DNA from: Achromobacter sp. UMC46 | GTDB taxonomy: Bacteria; Pseudomonadota; Gammaproteobacteria; Burkholderiales; Burkholderiaceae_B | NCBI RefSeq assembly: GCF_014170335.1 | Contig: NZ_LZZS01000005.1 | Location: 248,001-312,000, forward strand | Length of the DNA stretch: 64,000 nucleotides | Reading direction: 5' to 3' | Shown here: piece by piece, positions 7,499 through 15,772 of the stretch | Position numbering within the stretch: the stretch's first letter is position 1 | Layout: the number at the start of each line of letters is the position of its first letter | Program-made: the position numbers and the translations under genes | The notes under the pieces: model-generated | Seen by the model: the letters and a program-made list of their open reading frames with translations, nothing else | Told to the model about the DNA's origin: nothing | The model's database searches: none

Positions 7499-8491
7499 AT
7501 GACCAACCACAATCGCTCCTCCCCCTCGCTCGCCTGGCGCATGGCATTGACGGCCGTGATCCTGTGCGTCATCTACGCGGCGCTGGCGCAAAGCTATCAG
7601 CTGATCGCGTTACCCCAGTCTGCGCGGCTACGCGAGGTGTATAGCCAGCCGAAATTCCTGATGCCGCTGCTGACCACCATTGCAACGTGGACCGTCTTCG
7701 TCGGCTTGACGGTGTGGGGCGCCATGCACCGATGGCTGCGTCAGCACAACACGCAGGCCGTGGACGAACCCCGCAAGCTCTTCGGCACTTTCATCGCCCT
7801 GCTGTTGATCTTCTCCTTTACCGTGTCGGTCGTCACGATATACCTGCACAAAGCGCTGATACGGTACGTCCTGGAGCACGCCGCTCAGGCGGTCCAGGCG
7901 GGCCAGACGGGCCAATTCATTGCTGTGGCGCTGATCATCAGTGCCCTGACCATTACCCTGGAAATTCTTGGCGCGTATCTCGCCTTGCGCATCGCCATGC
8001 GGACAGTGCAGCCTGCGGGTCCCGCCGGTGGTCCGGTATATGAACAGCGCCATGCCGCCTGGAACGCGGGACTAATGATGCTGGGCTGGCAATTGAGCGT
8101 ATTCGTCGCAGTGGGCAGTTACCTGCAAATGCAGTCGCCCAAGATGGGCTGGCTGGAACACGTGCTGGGCTACCTGATCCTGCCCGCCCTCATCCTAATA
8201 CTGTGCACGCGCGTCTGCCTGAAGATCCTGCCGCGCCCGATAGGCGCCGCGCGCCAAGGGCGTGCGCTGGCCCACGGCACGTTGGCCTTCTGGCTGGCGC
8301 AGGCGCTGGGAATCGGCATGGGCATTTTGGCCGATCTCGCGATGCCCTGGGGCCCACCGACGCGCATTGCTGAATCCAACGTGGCGATCGCCGTGACGCT
8401 GCTGGGGTATGCCGCGCTTCTGGTGTTGGGCTGCATGGTGGGAAAGCTGGCGCTTTACACCCCATCGAGAAAGCTCGCGTTGAATCACTGA
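7499..8491 (+). CDS. hypothetical multi-pass inner membrane protein
   Basis: This 330-residue protein has about eight hydrophobic segments. The first is near residues 14-32, two more form a pair around residues 50-110, and the last group ends at about residue 320. A short Ala/Gly/Pro-rich loop (near residue 180) separates the two halves. An in-frame ATG 20 codons upstream precedes less protein-like sequence, so the start at 7499 (MTNHNRSSP) is preferred. No family motif is recognised, and no transport signature or enzymatic residue set is evident. It stands alone after a hypothetical gene in the accessory region. Confidence 0.65.
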   Translation: MTNHNRSSPSLAWRMALTAVILCVIYAALAQSYQLIALPQSARLREVYSQPKFLMPLLTTIATWTVFVGLTVWGAMHRWLRQHNTQAVDEPRKLFGTFIALLLIFSFTVSVVTIYLHKALIRYVLEHAAQAVQAGQTGQFIAVALIISALTITLEILGAYLALRIAMRTVQPAGPAGGPVYEQRHAAWNAGLMMLGWQLSVFVAVGSYLQMQSPKMGWLEHVLGYLILPALILILCTRVCLKILPRPIGAARQGRALAHGTLAFWLAQALGIGMGILADLAMPWGPPTRIAESNVAIAVTLLGYAALLVLGCMVGKLALYTPSRKLALNH

Positions 8492-8771
8492 ACGCCGCAC
8501 ACAAAAAAGGCCGCTGGTAAAAGACGCTCACGGCCATTTCTATGCGTGCCCGCAATGCGATCAGATCACTGCCAGGCAGCGCTCCAGTTATAACAGCACC
8601 TGGACTTCCACCCAGCGGCGACAGGCATTCGACACCAGTCTTAGATACAGGTTCAGCCGGGCGAACTCCACGTTCTGGACGACCGCTTGCGACCCAAAGC
8701 GGGCCTAGGATTCTTCACACGATAGACTCACCGTTCTTCCATTCTGATACGCGGCGGCTATGCTTTCCCAA

Positions 8772-8890
8772 ATGAACGTCCGACCAGCCTCTCGTGAAGA
8801 CATCGATTCGATCATTGAATTGGATCCGAATGGCAAGCAGGAACTGGGTAGGAGGGTGTTTATCGCCGATGCGGTGGCCGTTGGCAAATT
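8772..8890 (+). pseudogene. GNAT acetyltransferase N-terminal remnant
   Basis: From the ATG at 8772 the frame reads MNVRPASREDIDSIIELDP and then GRRVFIADAVAVG, which matches the first beta strand and helix of GNAT-family N-acetyltransferases (normally about 150 residues). After about 40 codons the resemblance ends and the frame enters the terminator hairpin. The acetyl-CoA-binding core is absent, so this is a truncated relic. Confidence 0.5.
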
Positions 8891-8913
8891 CCATCTTCGT
8901 CGCGATCTACGGC

Positions 8914-8940
8914 GGAAAAAAAGCCCGCCGTTGGCGGGCT
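8914..8940 (-). terminator. Rho-independent terminator, minus strand
   Basis: The arms AGCCCGCC and GGCGGGCT form a perfect 8-bp stem around the loop GTT. Read on the minus strand the hairpin is followed by seven T residues. It lies about 190 bases beyond the stop of the last DUF1254 gene and probably ends that four-gene transcript. Confidence 0.75.
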
Positions 8941-9129
8941 CGTGCGTAGGTGACGAGGCTCTGACGAGAATTCCGCTGGGCTTCGTAACGAAATGGAGGA
9001 CGACCCTCGGAGCAAGCACTCCGGGGCCATTCTTCGCTAAAGGTCTCAGGCGGAAAATTCCATCTAGCGGTCAATTTTGAGCCGGACGTGGACGACCCCT
9101 GCAGCGTGGTTCAGGTTTTATCCGAACCC

Positions 9130-10593
9130 CTAGGGGACCAACTCGAAATCGCCTGGCTTCCAGCTTTTATCGAATGCCGCCGCCTCGGGACCGTAGATTC
9201 GGATGTAGGCAAACCAGCCCTTGCCGGGTGCTGTCTTGATCCACTTGCCTTCGTTTCCTTTCGGCGCATTCGGCCCGAAATACAAAATTAGGGGCTTGGT
9301 TTTGTCGATGTCCTTCAGCTCGAAAAGCGAACGCAACGCTGCCTTGTCCTGATCAGTCTTTACCTGTGAGCGGGTAGCGGAGTCATAGAGCGTCACTGAC
9401 CAGAACAGCTTTCCGGGGACTGGTTGCGGGATAGTCAGCGTGTAGTTCTTGCCGCCATCGAGGTAGACCCCGCCGGCGTCGCGGGCTCCGAGCCAGTAAA
9501 GAGAGCCCGCGCCGGGATCGCGGCGGAACATGGCCGGTGACGTTACGATGGCTTGAGCGAACCAGCGATCGCGCGCATCAAGGTCGATACCGGCGGGGGT
9601 CTCGAATTGCGCGCTACCAGGCACAAGGCCCACCCATTCCCACTGGCGATCGGGCCAGTTTTTCCGGTCGGGACGCTTGCTGTCGAAAGCCGCCACAAGC
9701 ATCTGATCACGGCCATCTTTGGCTGCTCGGGTCAAAAGCGCTTTCATGCGCTCATCCGGCTTGAAAGCCTTCCCCTTCTCGATGCCAAGTTCAGACAATA
9801 GACCGTACATCGGCAGGAAGGTGGGCACCAACGCCTCCTGTTGAATGATCTTGTCGAGTTCCTCCCAGAACTGGAAGTTGTCTTCCCAGCGTAGGGAGGA
9901 ACTATCCATCGCGTTCTTGGTAGTGTCCACCACTTGCAGTGGGGCGGATTGCGAGCCGTTTTCCGACCAACGGTAGATTTTTATCGTACGCAGGGCATCC
10001 AACGCTTTGTCTACGTCTCCGCCCACCGGCATAGCACGTACGGCCAACAGATTCTTCAGCGAATGGGAATGGCCCACGTGGTAGCCATCAGGGACCTTGC
10101 CGTCGTAGCCAGGAGGAAGCACCAGGTGCTTGCCGCCTTTACCTGCGTCAGGTCCCGGCAAGCCGAGGTCCTGTACCCAGCCCTGATTGTGATCGTTCAC
10201 CAGCCCAATGAACGGGCCGGGCGGCAAATCGATCACCACGGGTCCGTCGGTCAGGTCCAGTACTGCGGATCCGTACGGCGTATCAGAATTCAGCGTAAAG
10301 CCCACTTGGCGCGGGCCCGTGGAGGCGATTCCCCATTTCTTGCCATCTTCAATGCCGAGAGCACGATTGCCATCGAAAATGCCCTCGACCGATACCGTGG
10401 GGTACCAGAACCTGTAGGCCACTAGGGCCCGTTGCAGATCCGCATCGTCGCGCGCACGTTCCGACGTCTTGGCCGTGGGATAACCTCGCTCAAAGGTATA
10501 GGGTGATACTGAGCCTGTTTGCTGGGCGTGTGCAGTCGTAGCCAGAGCCAAAGCCAAAGCCAAGCCTAGAGCGGAGAGCGTGGGACGGTACAT
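9130..10593 (-). CDS. DUF1254/DUF1214 protein, periplasmic
   Basis: This 487-residue exported protein begins with a signal peptide ending THAHAQ-like (cleavage after TTAHA, residue about 24). The N-terminal half contains the DUF1254 domain (about residues 60-190, with DTPYGSAVLDL and GPVVIDLPPGPFIG). The C-terminal part is DUF1214 (about residues 375-485, with FWSVTLYDSATRSQV and YFGPNAPKG). The family is widespread but without a settled biochemical role. The ATG at 10593 begins the signal peptide; an earlier in-frame ATG 22 codons upstream would bury it. It is the last gene of a minus-strand series with a paralogue and two outer membrane proteins, so an envelope task is likely. Confidence 0.85.
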   Translation of the reverse strand: MYRPTLSALGLALALALATTAHAQQTGSVSPYTFERGYPTAKTSERARDDADLQRALVAYRFWYPTVSVEGIFDGNRALGIEDGKKWGIASTGPRQVGFTLNSDTPYGSAVLDLTDGPVVIDLPPGPFIGLVNDHNQGWVQDLGLPGPDAGKGGKHLVLPPGYDGKVPDGYHVGHSHSLKNLLAVRAMPVGGDVDKALDALRTIKIYRWSENGSQSAPLQVVDTTKNAMDSSSLRWEDNFQFWEELDKIIQQEALVPTFLPMYGLLSELGIEKGKAFKPDERMKALLTRAAKDGRDQMLVAAFDSKRPDRKNWPDRQWEWVGLVPGSAQFETPAGIDLDARDRWFAQAIVTSPAMFRRDPGAGSLYWLGARDAGGVYLDGGKNYTLTIPQPVPGKLFWSVTLYDSATRSQVKTDQDKAALRSLFELKDIDKTKPLILYFGPNAPKGNEGKWIKTAPGKGWFAYIRIYGPEAAAFDKSWKPGDFELVP

Positions 10594-10655
10594 GGTTTTA
10601 TCCTGTTTGGAATCGGTATAGGCCCCGTTATCTGCACGAGGCCCTCCCCTCAGTT

Positions 10656-12179
10656 TCAACGGACTTGAGATTGCTGGATGTCGTTCAACTTCCAGGACTT
10701 ATCGAACCAGGGTTGCAACGGACCGTAAAGGCGGAAAATCGTCAGCCAGCTTTTGCCCGGAATGGTCTGAATCCAGTTGCTCTCCTTCCCGGCGGGCGCC
10801 TTGGGGCCGAAGTAAATATCGACAGAGCCGTCTGGGTTCGTAGCCAGGTTCTTTTCGCTAGAAAGACTGGGGAACGGTTGATCGGTCTGCAGCATCGAAC
10901 GTGTTTGCGTGTCGTAAAGCACCACTGACCAGAAGTCCTTTGCCGGGACGCTAGCCGGCACTCGCAGCACATAGTTCTCTCCGCCGTCAAAAGGCTTCCC
11001 TGCCGCGTCGAAATTGGCCGCAGCATATTGCGAGCCGATGCCGGGCATGGCCATAGCCATTGCCGGCGTGTCGACGGTCGCAGCATAGAAGAACATGGTA
11101 CGCGCGTCGAAGTTGCGGGCACCGTTGTTCAACCATTCGTAGCTGCCGCCTACGAAGGGTGTGTTCCAGTGACGGTCGGGATAGATGCGAGTCGCCGGAT
11201 CTCGATTGGTAAAGTCAATCGCACGAGCGGTTGCATTACCGACCGCCACCGCCTCAGTCAGGATGCGCTTCATTCGCTCGTCGGGCGCGAACGGCTTTCC
11301 CTTTTCCATGCCGATCGCCGTGAACAGTCCCGTCATGTCCGGCCCATAAACGCCCGCGGGCTCTTCCTGGATGATCTGGTTCACTTCTTCATAGAACCGG
11401 TAGTCATTGGCATGAATGGTGTTCATCACGCGCCCAGACAGATTCACAAATTTCGTGGGTTCCGGCGCGCCAGCGCTGGCATACGGATAGACTTTGAGTC
11501 CCGCTTTCAGGCTTTGCACACCGGGCGCTGGGTCGCCATTCTTCATGAATGCCCGACCGAAAAGCAGGTTGCCGTAAGTAGGTGACTTCACGATGTAGTA
11601 GCCCTGCGTGGGCAATTCCCCTTGGTAGCCAGGAGGTACGAAGAGGTATTTTCCGCCCTTGCCCTTGTCAGGCCCAGCATTGCCCAGATCCACCACGTAG
11701 CGGAACCAGAAGTCGTCAACCACGCCCAAGATGTTTGGAGGCGTCTCGACGACGACGGGGCCATCCTTCAGATCCATCCAGTTCCAGAAGTACACGGTCT
11801 CGGTATTGGCTGTCAGGAAGAGCGACTTTGAATCCATCAGGGTCTCAAACACGCCAATGGTGTTGCCGACGGCTCCGGCTTCCCGCAAGCCGCTGCGGAT
11901 GGCCACGAGCGATGCACCGGGGATGCCGTTGAGAAAGGCCTCCACTCCGCGAAGGAAATCCAGATTGTCGAAGACCTTGGCTGCCGTCTGCGGAGTCGGA
12001 ACGCCGTCGAAAAACTCCAGTTGCCCGATACGCGTTTGAACTTTTTGAGGTGTGGTGATCTGCTCCGGTATCGGGGTGGTCATCTTGTAAGTTGACTGAG
12101 GGGCGTTGCTGGCGCAGGCGCTCAAGGTAAGCACGGCGATGCCGACCAGGCAGGGCTTGAACTTTTGAGTAGCAGACAT
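10656..12179 (-). CDS. DUF1254/DUF1214 lipoprotein
   Basis: This 507-residue paralogue of the next gene downstream starts with a lipoprotein signal (MSATQKFKPCLVGIAVLTLS, lipobox LSAC with the Cys near residue 21), so it should be membrane-anchored in the periplasm. DUF1254 lies at about residues 75-210 (TVYFWNWMDLKDGPVVVE) and DUF1214 in the last 115 residues (FWSVVLYDTQTRSML, YFGPKAPAGKES). The frame is open far upstream, but that part is antisense to the neighbouring beta-barrel gene. The start is set by the signal peptide. It lies 62 bases from its paralogue. Function is unknown. Confidence 0.85.
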   Translation of the reverse strand: MSATQKFKPCLVGIAVLTLSACASNAPQSTYKMTTPIPEQITTPQKVQTRIGQLEFFDGVPTPQTAAKVFDNLDFLRGVEAFLNGIPGASLVAIRSGLREAGAVGNTIGVFETLMDSKSLFLTANTETVYFWNWMDLKDGPVVVETPPNILGVVDDFWFRYVVDLGNAGPDKGKGGKYLFVPPGYQGELPTQGYYIVKSPTYGNLLFGRAFMKNGDPAPGVQSLKAGLKVYPYASAGAPEPTKFVNLSGRVMNTIHANDYRFYEEVNQIIQEEPAGVYGPDMTGLFTAIGMEKGKPFAPDERMKRILTEAVAVGNATARAIDFTNRDPATRIYPDRHWNTPFVGGSYEWLNNGARNFDARTMFFYAATVDTPAMAMAMPGIGSQYAAANFDAAGKPFDGGENYVLRVPASVPAKDFWSVVLYDTQTRSMLQTDQPFPSLSSEKNLATNPDGSVDIYFGPKAPAGKESNWIQTIPGKSWLTIFRLYGPLQPWFDKSWKLNDIQQSQVR

Positions 12180-12268
12180 GACGACTCCGATTACGCGAAA
12201 AGGTGGGGACACTAAACCGCTACAGCGCCCAGGACATTGGCCGCCTGGGCAACGAGTGATATCTCGCC

Positions 12269-13054
12269 TCATTTTCCGAAGGTGATATTTACTCCAGCGA
12301 AAATCGTGAATTGAGGTAGCCCTTCCCCTTTGTGCGCCACCGTCCACTGAGGCTCGACGAACGCATTGAAAATATTTGTGTCTGAGCGCCAGGCTTTGCC
12401 TGCGCCAAGCCCCACCGGGATGTAGTAGTTGTTCTTCTGCAGGTCGAAGGTCCAGGTGCCGGTCGAACGCAGATACCAGCCTTGCGGCATATTTCGGATG
12501 ATGAATGGCTGCAAAGTGGCGGTATGCACCGTGTCGCGTTGGCTTTGCCCTGCAAAGGAATGCTGCCACTGCACCAACCCACCGAGCAGGCCTTCCTTGC
12601 TGGAATGTACGGCCACCGCGGCAAGTCCGCCGGACCATTTTCCAGCACCCAGCTCACGACTGGTTGCGGTGGGTACGGTTAGCAACGGTCCGACGCCAAT
12701 GTCGACCGTACCCTGCTGCAGCAGCAGAATGTCAAAAACACTGACGTCGCCAAGACCAGTCTTGTAGCCCCCGTCGGCCTCGGGGCGGATGCTGATTGGA
12801 GCCGTGAAGCGCAGGATCTGCGGCACGCCTATCAAATCGCCGGGGGCAATCGGAATCGTGGGTCGGACGAGAAAGTCATTGGTATGCGCGTTTGTACCGA
12901 AGAGCTTGGGCGTGTAGTAATTCTGAAAGTTGAGGGATGGCGCCAAATTGAGCGGATTGTTGCTCTTGTTGGCATCGTCTGCTGATTGTGCGTACACGCC
13001 TTGACCGGCCGTGCAAAGCACCGCCACGGCCGTGAGTCTCTTAATCATTGTCAT
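12269..13054 (-). CDS. outer membrane beta-barrel, MetA-pathway (Phenol_MetA_deg) type
   Basis: This 261-residue protein has a cleavable signal peptide (ending GVYAQ, about residue 23) followed by alternating polar and hydrophobic strands with Gly and aromatic residues. It ends in a C-terminal strand (FTIFAGVNITFGK) typical of the small barrels grouped as putative MetA-pathway phenol-degradation channels. Such proteins are thought to be outer membrane channels for hydrophobic or aromatic compounds, though few have been tested. It begins four bases after the upstream barrel gene, so the two are cotranscribed. Confidence 0.75.
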   Translation of the reverse strand: MTMIKRLTAVAVLCTAGQGVYAQSADDANKSNNPLNLAPSLNFQNYYTPKLFGTNAHTNDFLVRPTIPIAPGDLIGVPQILRFTAPISIRPEADGGYKTGLGDVSVFDILLLQQGTVDIGVGPLLTVPTATSRELGAGKWSGGLAAVAVHSSKEGLLGGLVQWQHSFAGQSQRDTVHTATLQPFIIRNMPQGWYLRSTGTWTFDLQKNNYYIPVGLGAGKAWRSDTNIFNAFVEPQWTVAHKGEGLPQFTIFAGVNITFGK

Positions 13055-13058
13055 ACCC

Positions 13059-14030
13059 TCAGAAGATCAGTGTGGCGCTTGCCATCAAAGTGGAGCTGCT
13101 ATCGAGCCGGCGCTGGCTGCTGACAGTAGGAACCCAACGCAGTCCCAGGGATAACGAGCGGCTGTCTGCCAGCTTGCGGTCATAAGTCACGATGGGTCCG
13201 ACTGCCCAATCGTTACCCTTGAAGCCGTTTAGACGGTCGGCGGTGGGGCCCTTGTCGGAGCCCAGCTGCTGTTGAGTGCCGACGACAAGGCCTGCTCCGA
13301 CGCCATTCTTGAACATCTTCCGGCCCATGACATCAAGGCCAAAGATTGGCGCATTGCGATAGTCCGTAGCGGTGTTGCGCGTGTAGACCTGGAGGCTAGC
13401 TACCGCATCAATCTGGAATTCAGATTCTGGAAAAATTCCGGTGTATGCGGCTTGTGGAACAAACGTCCAATTGTTCAGACTGGGATTGGCAAGCGAGTTT
13501 TGGTCGTATTTGCCCGTGGGAGCCCAGATGTTTAAGCTCAACGCCATATGCTGGGTCTGGGAGAAGTGATAGCCAGCAATGACCGGGGTCATATAGATAT
13601 CGAACAGATTGGAGGCGGTGTCGCTGTTGCTGCCGCTACGTCCACGAGACCCTGTTGAGGTGGCGTCGACCTTAGTCCAGATATAGGGCAGCGTGATGCT
13701 GGACGCGAAATTCCAGCGTCCGGCGCCCGTATCCCAAACCTTCATCAATGTGGCCAATGTGAAGGCCACCTGGCCGTCCAAGCCCAGGGTTGTATTGCCA
13801 CCAATAGGAACCTCGCGGCTTCCGCGGATCTTGCCGTCTAGATATATTTGACTCAAATTGACGGCCGTTATTGGCGTGGGCGAGACTATGCCGATGTTGG
13901 GTTGAACAGTCGTGCCTGTGATCTGACGGCCCAATGCACCTTCTGTGGCGCTGGCAAGTGGCGGGGAGATTAGCGCCACGGCCAATACAAATGCACTGCT
14001 CTTTCGCAAACTCTTCGGGCGCAAAAACAT
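13059..14030 (-). CDS. outer membrane beta-barrel, SphA/MetA-pathway type
   Basis: This 323-residue exported protein begins with a signal peptide (MFLRPKSLRKS, cleavage near PLASA) and continues as a beta-rich barrel with repeated aromatic-Gly strands, ending in the strand TLMASATLIF with a terminal Phe. It resembles the transporter family named for MetA-pathway phenol degradation and sphingosine-responsive SphA-like channels. The ATG at 14030 starts the signal peptide; an ATG 14 codons upstream is less likely. It is the first gene of the four-gene cassette. Its base composition is lower in GC than the housekeeping-like genes of the window, suggesting acquisition. Confidence 0.72.
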   Translation of the reverse strand: MFLRPKSLRKSSAFVLAVALISPPLASATEGALGRQITGTTVQPNIGIVSPTPITAVNLSQIYLDGKIRGSREVPIGGNTTLGLDGQVAFTLATLMKVWDTGAGRWNFASSITLPYIWTKVDATSTGSRGRSGSNSDTASNLFDIYMTPVIAGYHFSQTQHMALSLNIWAPTGKYDQNSLANPSLNNWTFVPQAAYTGIFPESEFQIDAVASLQVYTRNTATDYRNAPIFGLDVMGRKMFKNGVGAGLVVGTQQQLGSDKGPTADRLNGFKGNDWAVGPIVTYDRKLADSRSLSLGLRWVPTVSSQRRLDSSSTLMASATLIF

Positions 14031-15191
14031 TACTTGTTCCAATAAGAAAAGCATGAAATTACTGCCACGCACATTAGACTGACGATGTGGTGTTTAGCGC
14101 GGGTACGGCCACCGGAAGGTCGGTGTCAAAACGGCAGAGACAAGTCTGCCAAGAGGCGGGGAGTGTTCGTCCATGAATATGGACCACGGACGATGTTATC
14201 CAACACAGTTTGACTGAATTTGACTCGGCTGACTAGTGAGCTAATAAACTCAAAACCAACAAGCCTGAAACGAATAGAGCCTAGTAATGGAATGGACCAA
14301 GGCTTCCAACCAAATTTAGCGGAGCCCCAGATTTTGAAGGAGTGAAGTTTCAACGGTCACCGGACTCGACTCGAAAGCAATCCCGCCATGAGTACCGCAG
14401 TAGATATTCCTATCGCCATCGGCACCACGTTTGCCGCCGCGTTGCACGAGGCCGGCCGCCCGCACCTGTTGTGCGACCGTCTGGCCCGTGACCAGCTGAC
14501 TCTGGAGGACGGCCATCGCCACTTGGCCGTTCCGGGACTCCTGCAGATCAAACGGGACCAGATCGATCGCCAGATGGCCCTCGTTTTCCTCGTGGTCAAG
14601 GTGGCGCAGTCCGAGACGGCAGAGGTTTTAGGCTAGGTTTGCCACACACGTTCTCAAGGTTTCTACGGCCGCTTCTGGCCGATAGCAGTCGTCGACGCCT
14701 CAGGCTTTGGTGACCGCTACCAGCCTCTACCAGACATCAAAATCAACTAAGCGAACTTCTGCTGTTGGCCGCAGGCGGACCAAGGCCACGGTAGGCCGCC
14801 TTGTCGGAGACGAAGGCTATGGCGCGTATACGATGCGAGGTTCGCATCGAATCGGAAAATTCACTGAATTGGCGATGAAGCAGAAATGGTGCGCGCGCTC
14901 ATGTAATTCGGCAGCCAGCGCTACAAAACCGTCATATGCCGCACCGCACTAGCGGCCACAAATTGAAGGCAGCAGCTTGGTAGTCAGAAAATCGGTCAGG
15001 CTCGGCGTTCCGCACGAACCGTGCGTGATCTGGCTTATGCCAAATATAAGCTGGCGGTCATTCAAAGCGGTGGTGTCCTCCAAAGGCAAGACCGTGATTG
15101 ACCAGATTGACCAGACCCGCGAGCGTCTGGCGCGGGGTAATCGCCCCGGCGCTCGTTGACGAAGGCACGAGTCCCCGTCGTGAGCAGAGGA
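14031..15191. other. 1.16-kb interval without a supportable gene
   Basis: This stretch is less GC-rich and contains several short open frames on both strands (for example around 14360-14640, 14707-14952 and 14977-15159), none with a recognisable family, a good ribosome binding site or consistent codon use. It includes one copy of a motif repeated at 15580. The first 200 bases presumably contain the promoter of the DUF1254/barrel cassette. I read the rest as decayed accessory DNA. Confidence 0.6.
14665..14692. repeat. dispersed motif copy 1
   Basis: This segment (core CCGCTTCTGGCCGATAGCAG followed by TCG) shares about 23 of 28 positions, without gaps, with a segment at 15580-15607. The two copies flank the small hypothetical gene and its upstream decayed region. 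Motifs of the form GGCCGNNAGCAGTCG near short hypotheticals look like a dispersed intergenic repeat, but no transposase is nearby. Confidence 0.45.
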
Positions 15192-15527
15192 TCATCGGGT
15201 CCGGTCGCTTGATTTCAACTCGAAGGCCCTGATCCAAAATGCATCAGAGACTGGCTCACATTTTTCCTTCGACCAATCCACCGACTCTGGCTGGACAATA
15301 GCTTCTGAAAAGCCGGCGAGTGCTAGGGCAGTCTCTACTACGCCTCGAAACCAGGCGAAGTCTTCGACTGACTCCACCTCAACGTCGTTTTCAGGTGAGA
15401 TGACGGCGAATCCATTTCCCGCATGGGATACACCACCCACATTAACCAACTGGCTGGCGGCAAATTCGTCTAACCGTTCGATGGATCCAAAGCCCGAAAT
15501 CTTAACGGCCAGTTGTTTCTTCTCCAT
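15192..15527 (-). CDS. hypothetical protein, 111 residues
   Basis: I do not recognise this family. The protein (MEKKQLAVKISGFGS...) is small, acidic and without a signal peptide or membrane segment, and has a Trp-containing central helix (EDFAWFRGVVETALALAGFSE). The ATG at 15527 is preceded by AAGGAG at a spacing of about eight bases, which favours it over an in-frame start eight codons upstream. Codon use is less GC-biased than the flanking clusters. It sits alone between two copies of a dispersed motif. Confidence 0.65.
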   Translation of the reverse strand: MEKKQLAVKISGFGSIERLDEFAASQLVNVGGVSHAGNGFAVISPENDVEVESVEDFAWFRGVVETALALAGFSEAIVQPESVDWSKEKCEPVSDAFWIRAFELKSSDRTR

Positions 15528-15579
15528 GAGACATGCTCCTTCAAGTGTCAACTATGGTAAACGTTCTACCGCGCCGTGA

Positions 15580-15607
15580 GCGACCGCTCCTGGCCGGAAG
15601 CAGTCGG
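15580..15607. repeat. dispersed motif copy 2
   Basis: This segment (core CCGCTCCTGGCCGGAAGCAG followed by TCG) matches the copy at 14665-14692, in the same orientation. It lies about 50 bases before the start of the small hypothetical gene on the minus strand. Confidence 0.45.
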
Positions 15608-15772
15608 ACGTAAAACGGCCGCAGATAGATAAAGGTTTTTAACTTGAATTGTCTCTCTAGGAAGAGTATCCAAGCCACGTAAACCGACGAGAGATCTCAA
15701 TGATCCATTCTTCGCTAAGCATTTGATTCTTATAAATTCGAACTTCCACTTCGAACAACTCCCCACCCCCCC

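Larger units (their letters stand above)
8492..9129. other. gene-poor interval with remnants and terminators
   Basis: This 640-base stretch holds no intact gene that I can support. A short GGCCG/CGGCC hairpin flanked by A and T runs (about 8503-8540) may terminate the upstream membrane gene. A minus-strand open stretch at 8588-8708 (about 40 codons, no start) reads protein-like but is unidentified. The acetyltransferase remnant and the clear minus-strand terminator are listed separately. The interval looks like decayed accessory DNA. Confidence 0.6.

Noticed and set aside
14360..15159. Short open frames in the gene-free interval (around 14388-14636, 14707-14952, 14977-15159)
   Set aside because: No family resemblance, weak starts and mutually inconsistent codon use.
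15566..15766. 66-codon minus-strand frame between the small hypothetical and IclR genes
   Set aside because: AT-rich, no ribosome binding site, and overlaps the dispersed motif copy; no sign of coding selection.
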